From an uncultured Planctomycetaceae bacterium (GTDB lineage Bacteria > Planctomycetota > Planctomycetia > Planctomycetales > Planctomycetaceae): DNA of 6,160 bases. The stretch spans positions 1 through 6,160 of the forward strand of contig CAIXQV010000658.1 in NCBI GenBank assembly GCA_903921605.1, written 5' to 3'. Position numbers and translations under genes: made by a program. The notes beneath the pieces are model-generated. The model searched no databases. It saw only the letters and a program-made list of their open reading frames with translations, and was not told the origin of the DNA. Shown here piece by piece: positions 5,587-6,160 of this stretch (its first letter is position 1; each line of letters starts with the position of its first letter).

Positions 5587-6050
5587 GATTGCTGATCCCT
5601 GCAGCTGGTTGGTATCACATGTACACACTTGAACCGATGTTTTGCAATGAGACTTCATTTCGTTGATTACGCACGTCAAGCTTTTTCAGCTTTCTGCGGC
5701 TCAACAAAAACCCAGAAAACTGAGTGCCTTCAATGTCGGCAGCAGTGAGAAAAATTCTTGCAGACGCTCTCGGCAGGTTGCTGTCTCTGCATCAGCCGTC
5801 TTGCTAATTGTTTTTGATTTTCGGAAATTTCACAACAAACGACCAGTTTTTATTACTGGCACATACTTTGCAAGCGAAAGGGAGTGGTGGTAGGGAATGT
5901 GATGGTCACAGTAATCGCATAGCGAGACACGTTGCTCTCCATTCCGAACTTAAGAGATTGTGTTCTTCTTTCATCCGGCGTGACCTGGCAGCCAAGAGCT
6001 CAGCCAGTTCCTCTTAGTGTCTGTTGCTCGTTCTTTTTCAGGAGAGAGTC
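5587..6050. other. Gene-free region upstream of the second DUF1559 gene
   Basis: No frame on either strand shows a recognisable domain, a good start with a ribosome binding site, or sustained coding character. The sequence is richer in A/T than its surroundings. It contains the sigma54 promoter at 5857-5872. It also holds a loose dyad TGCAGA (5759-5764) / TCTGCA (5786-5791) and two copies of TCGGCAG at 5736 and 5770. These might be activator sites, but that is inference. Confidence 0.5.
5857..5872 (+). promoter_or_regulatory. Sigma54 (RpoN) -24/-12 promoter
   Basis: TGGCAC (5857-5862), five bases (ATACT), then TTGCA (5868-5872) match the sigma54 consensus completely, with the required 10 nt between the GG and GC pairs. 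Transcription would start near 5883, leaving a leader of about 170 nt before the DUF1559 ATG at 6051. Sigma54 promoters need an enhancer-binding protein and ATP; its site is not identified with confidence. Confidence 0.6.
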
Positions 6051-6160
6051 ATGAGGGTTCGTCGTCGAGGTTTTACATTGATCGAGTTGCTGGTGGTCAT
6101 TGCGATCATCGCGATTCTGATCGCTCTGTTGTTGCCAGCCGTACAGCAAGCTCGAGAAGC
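6051..6160 (+). CDS. Second DUF1559 family protein, 5' part only (cut by the window edge)
   Basis: The first 36 codons are visible. After a short basic leader (MRVRRR) comes [20 protein letters not shown] and then [11 protein letters not shown], the DUF1559 prepilin-like signal. Cleavage is expected between Gly7 and Phe8, with Glu12 at +5 of the mature protein. AGGAGA at 6040-6045 gives a good ribosome binding site 5 nt before the ATG. Over the shared N-terminal segment it is almost identical in protein sequence to the gene at 3111 but differs at many third codon positions, so this is an old paralogue rather than a recent copy. The remainder lies beyond the right edge. A sigma54 promoter about 180 nt upstream may control it. 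Confidence 0.92.
   Translation, partial: MRVRRRGFTLIELLVVIAIIAILIALLLPAVQQARE

Noticed and set aside
5663..6017. Small plus-strand frames in the gap before the second DUF1559 gene
   Set aside because: Starts are TTG-type without ribosome binding sites, the peptides are low in structure, and the sigma54 promoter lies inside them.

Overview
The window looks like a chromosomal segment of a planctomycete (Planctomycetota). The main evidence is two genes for DUF1559 proteins, the pilin-like family greatly expanded in that phylum. One is complete at 3111-4085 and one is cut by the right edge from 6051; both carry the same [24 protein letters not shown] N-terminus. Other support is a small lipoprotein with a beta-sandwich domain directly after the first DUF1559 gene, a secreted sialidase-like protein fused to a DUF1080/LamG-like domain, and short dispersed repeats whose reverse translation gives NPTRERG-like peptides. 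The base composition looks moderate in GC. Genus cannot be decided from the sequence.

Layout, left to right. Positions 1-228 hold an unrecognised open stretch with no start codon and stops just upstream, possibly the remnant end of a gene. A GC-rich palindrome (249-270) precedes a secreted 536-residue sialidase/BNR-repeat protein (305-1915). The following gap contains a terminator-like hairpin (1922-1960), a long 46-nt stem-loop (1990-2035) and a good sigma70-type promoter (2132-2161). That promoter drives a FadR-subfamily GntR regulator (2183-2938). After a short gap comes the complete DUF1559 gene, with an intrinsic-terminator-like hairpin ending 14 nt before its ATG. The gene is followed by a second perfect hairpin, and then by the lipoprotein gene, which most likely starts at a TTG at 4184 behind a strong ribosome binding site.

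From about 4712 to 5049 there is a cluster of degenerate repeat units. Three tandem copies lie on a 44-bp period in one orientation and three copies lie in the opposite orientation, around a central nested hairpin. Next to it is a degraded 5' fragment of a membrane-anchored alkaline-phosphatase-superfamily (type I phosphodiesterase) gene. It lost its start codon, apparently ATG to ATT, and everything after roughly the first 95 codons. The last 460 bp before the second DUF1559 gene carry no convincing gene but do contain a perfect sigma54 (-24/-12) promoter.

How the genes may work together: the DUF1559 gene and the lipoprotein form a probable envelope-protein pair with hairpins that could set their expression ratio. 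The sialidase and the GntR regulator are each probably transcribed alone, and nothing in the window shows which genes the regulator controls. I see no defence, phage, transposase, CRISPR or RNA gene. The more unusual signals are the inverted repeat cluster, the sigma54 promoter before a pilin-like gene, the terminator-like leader of the first DUF1559 gene, and the truncated phosphodiesterase remnant.
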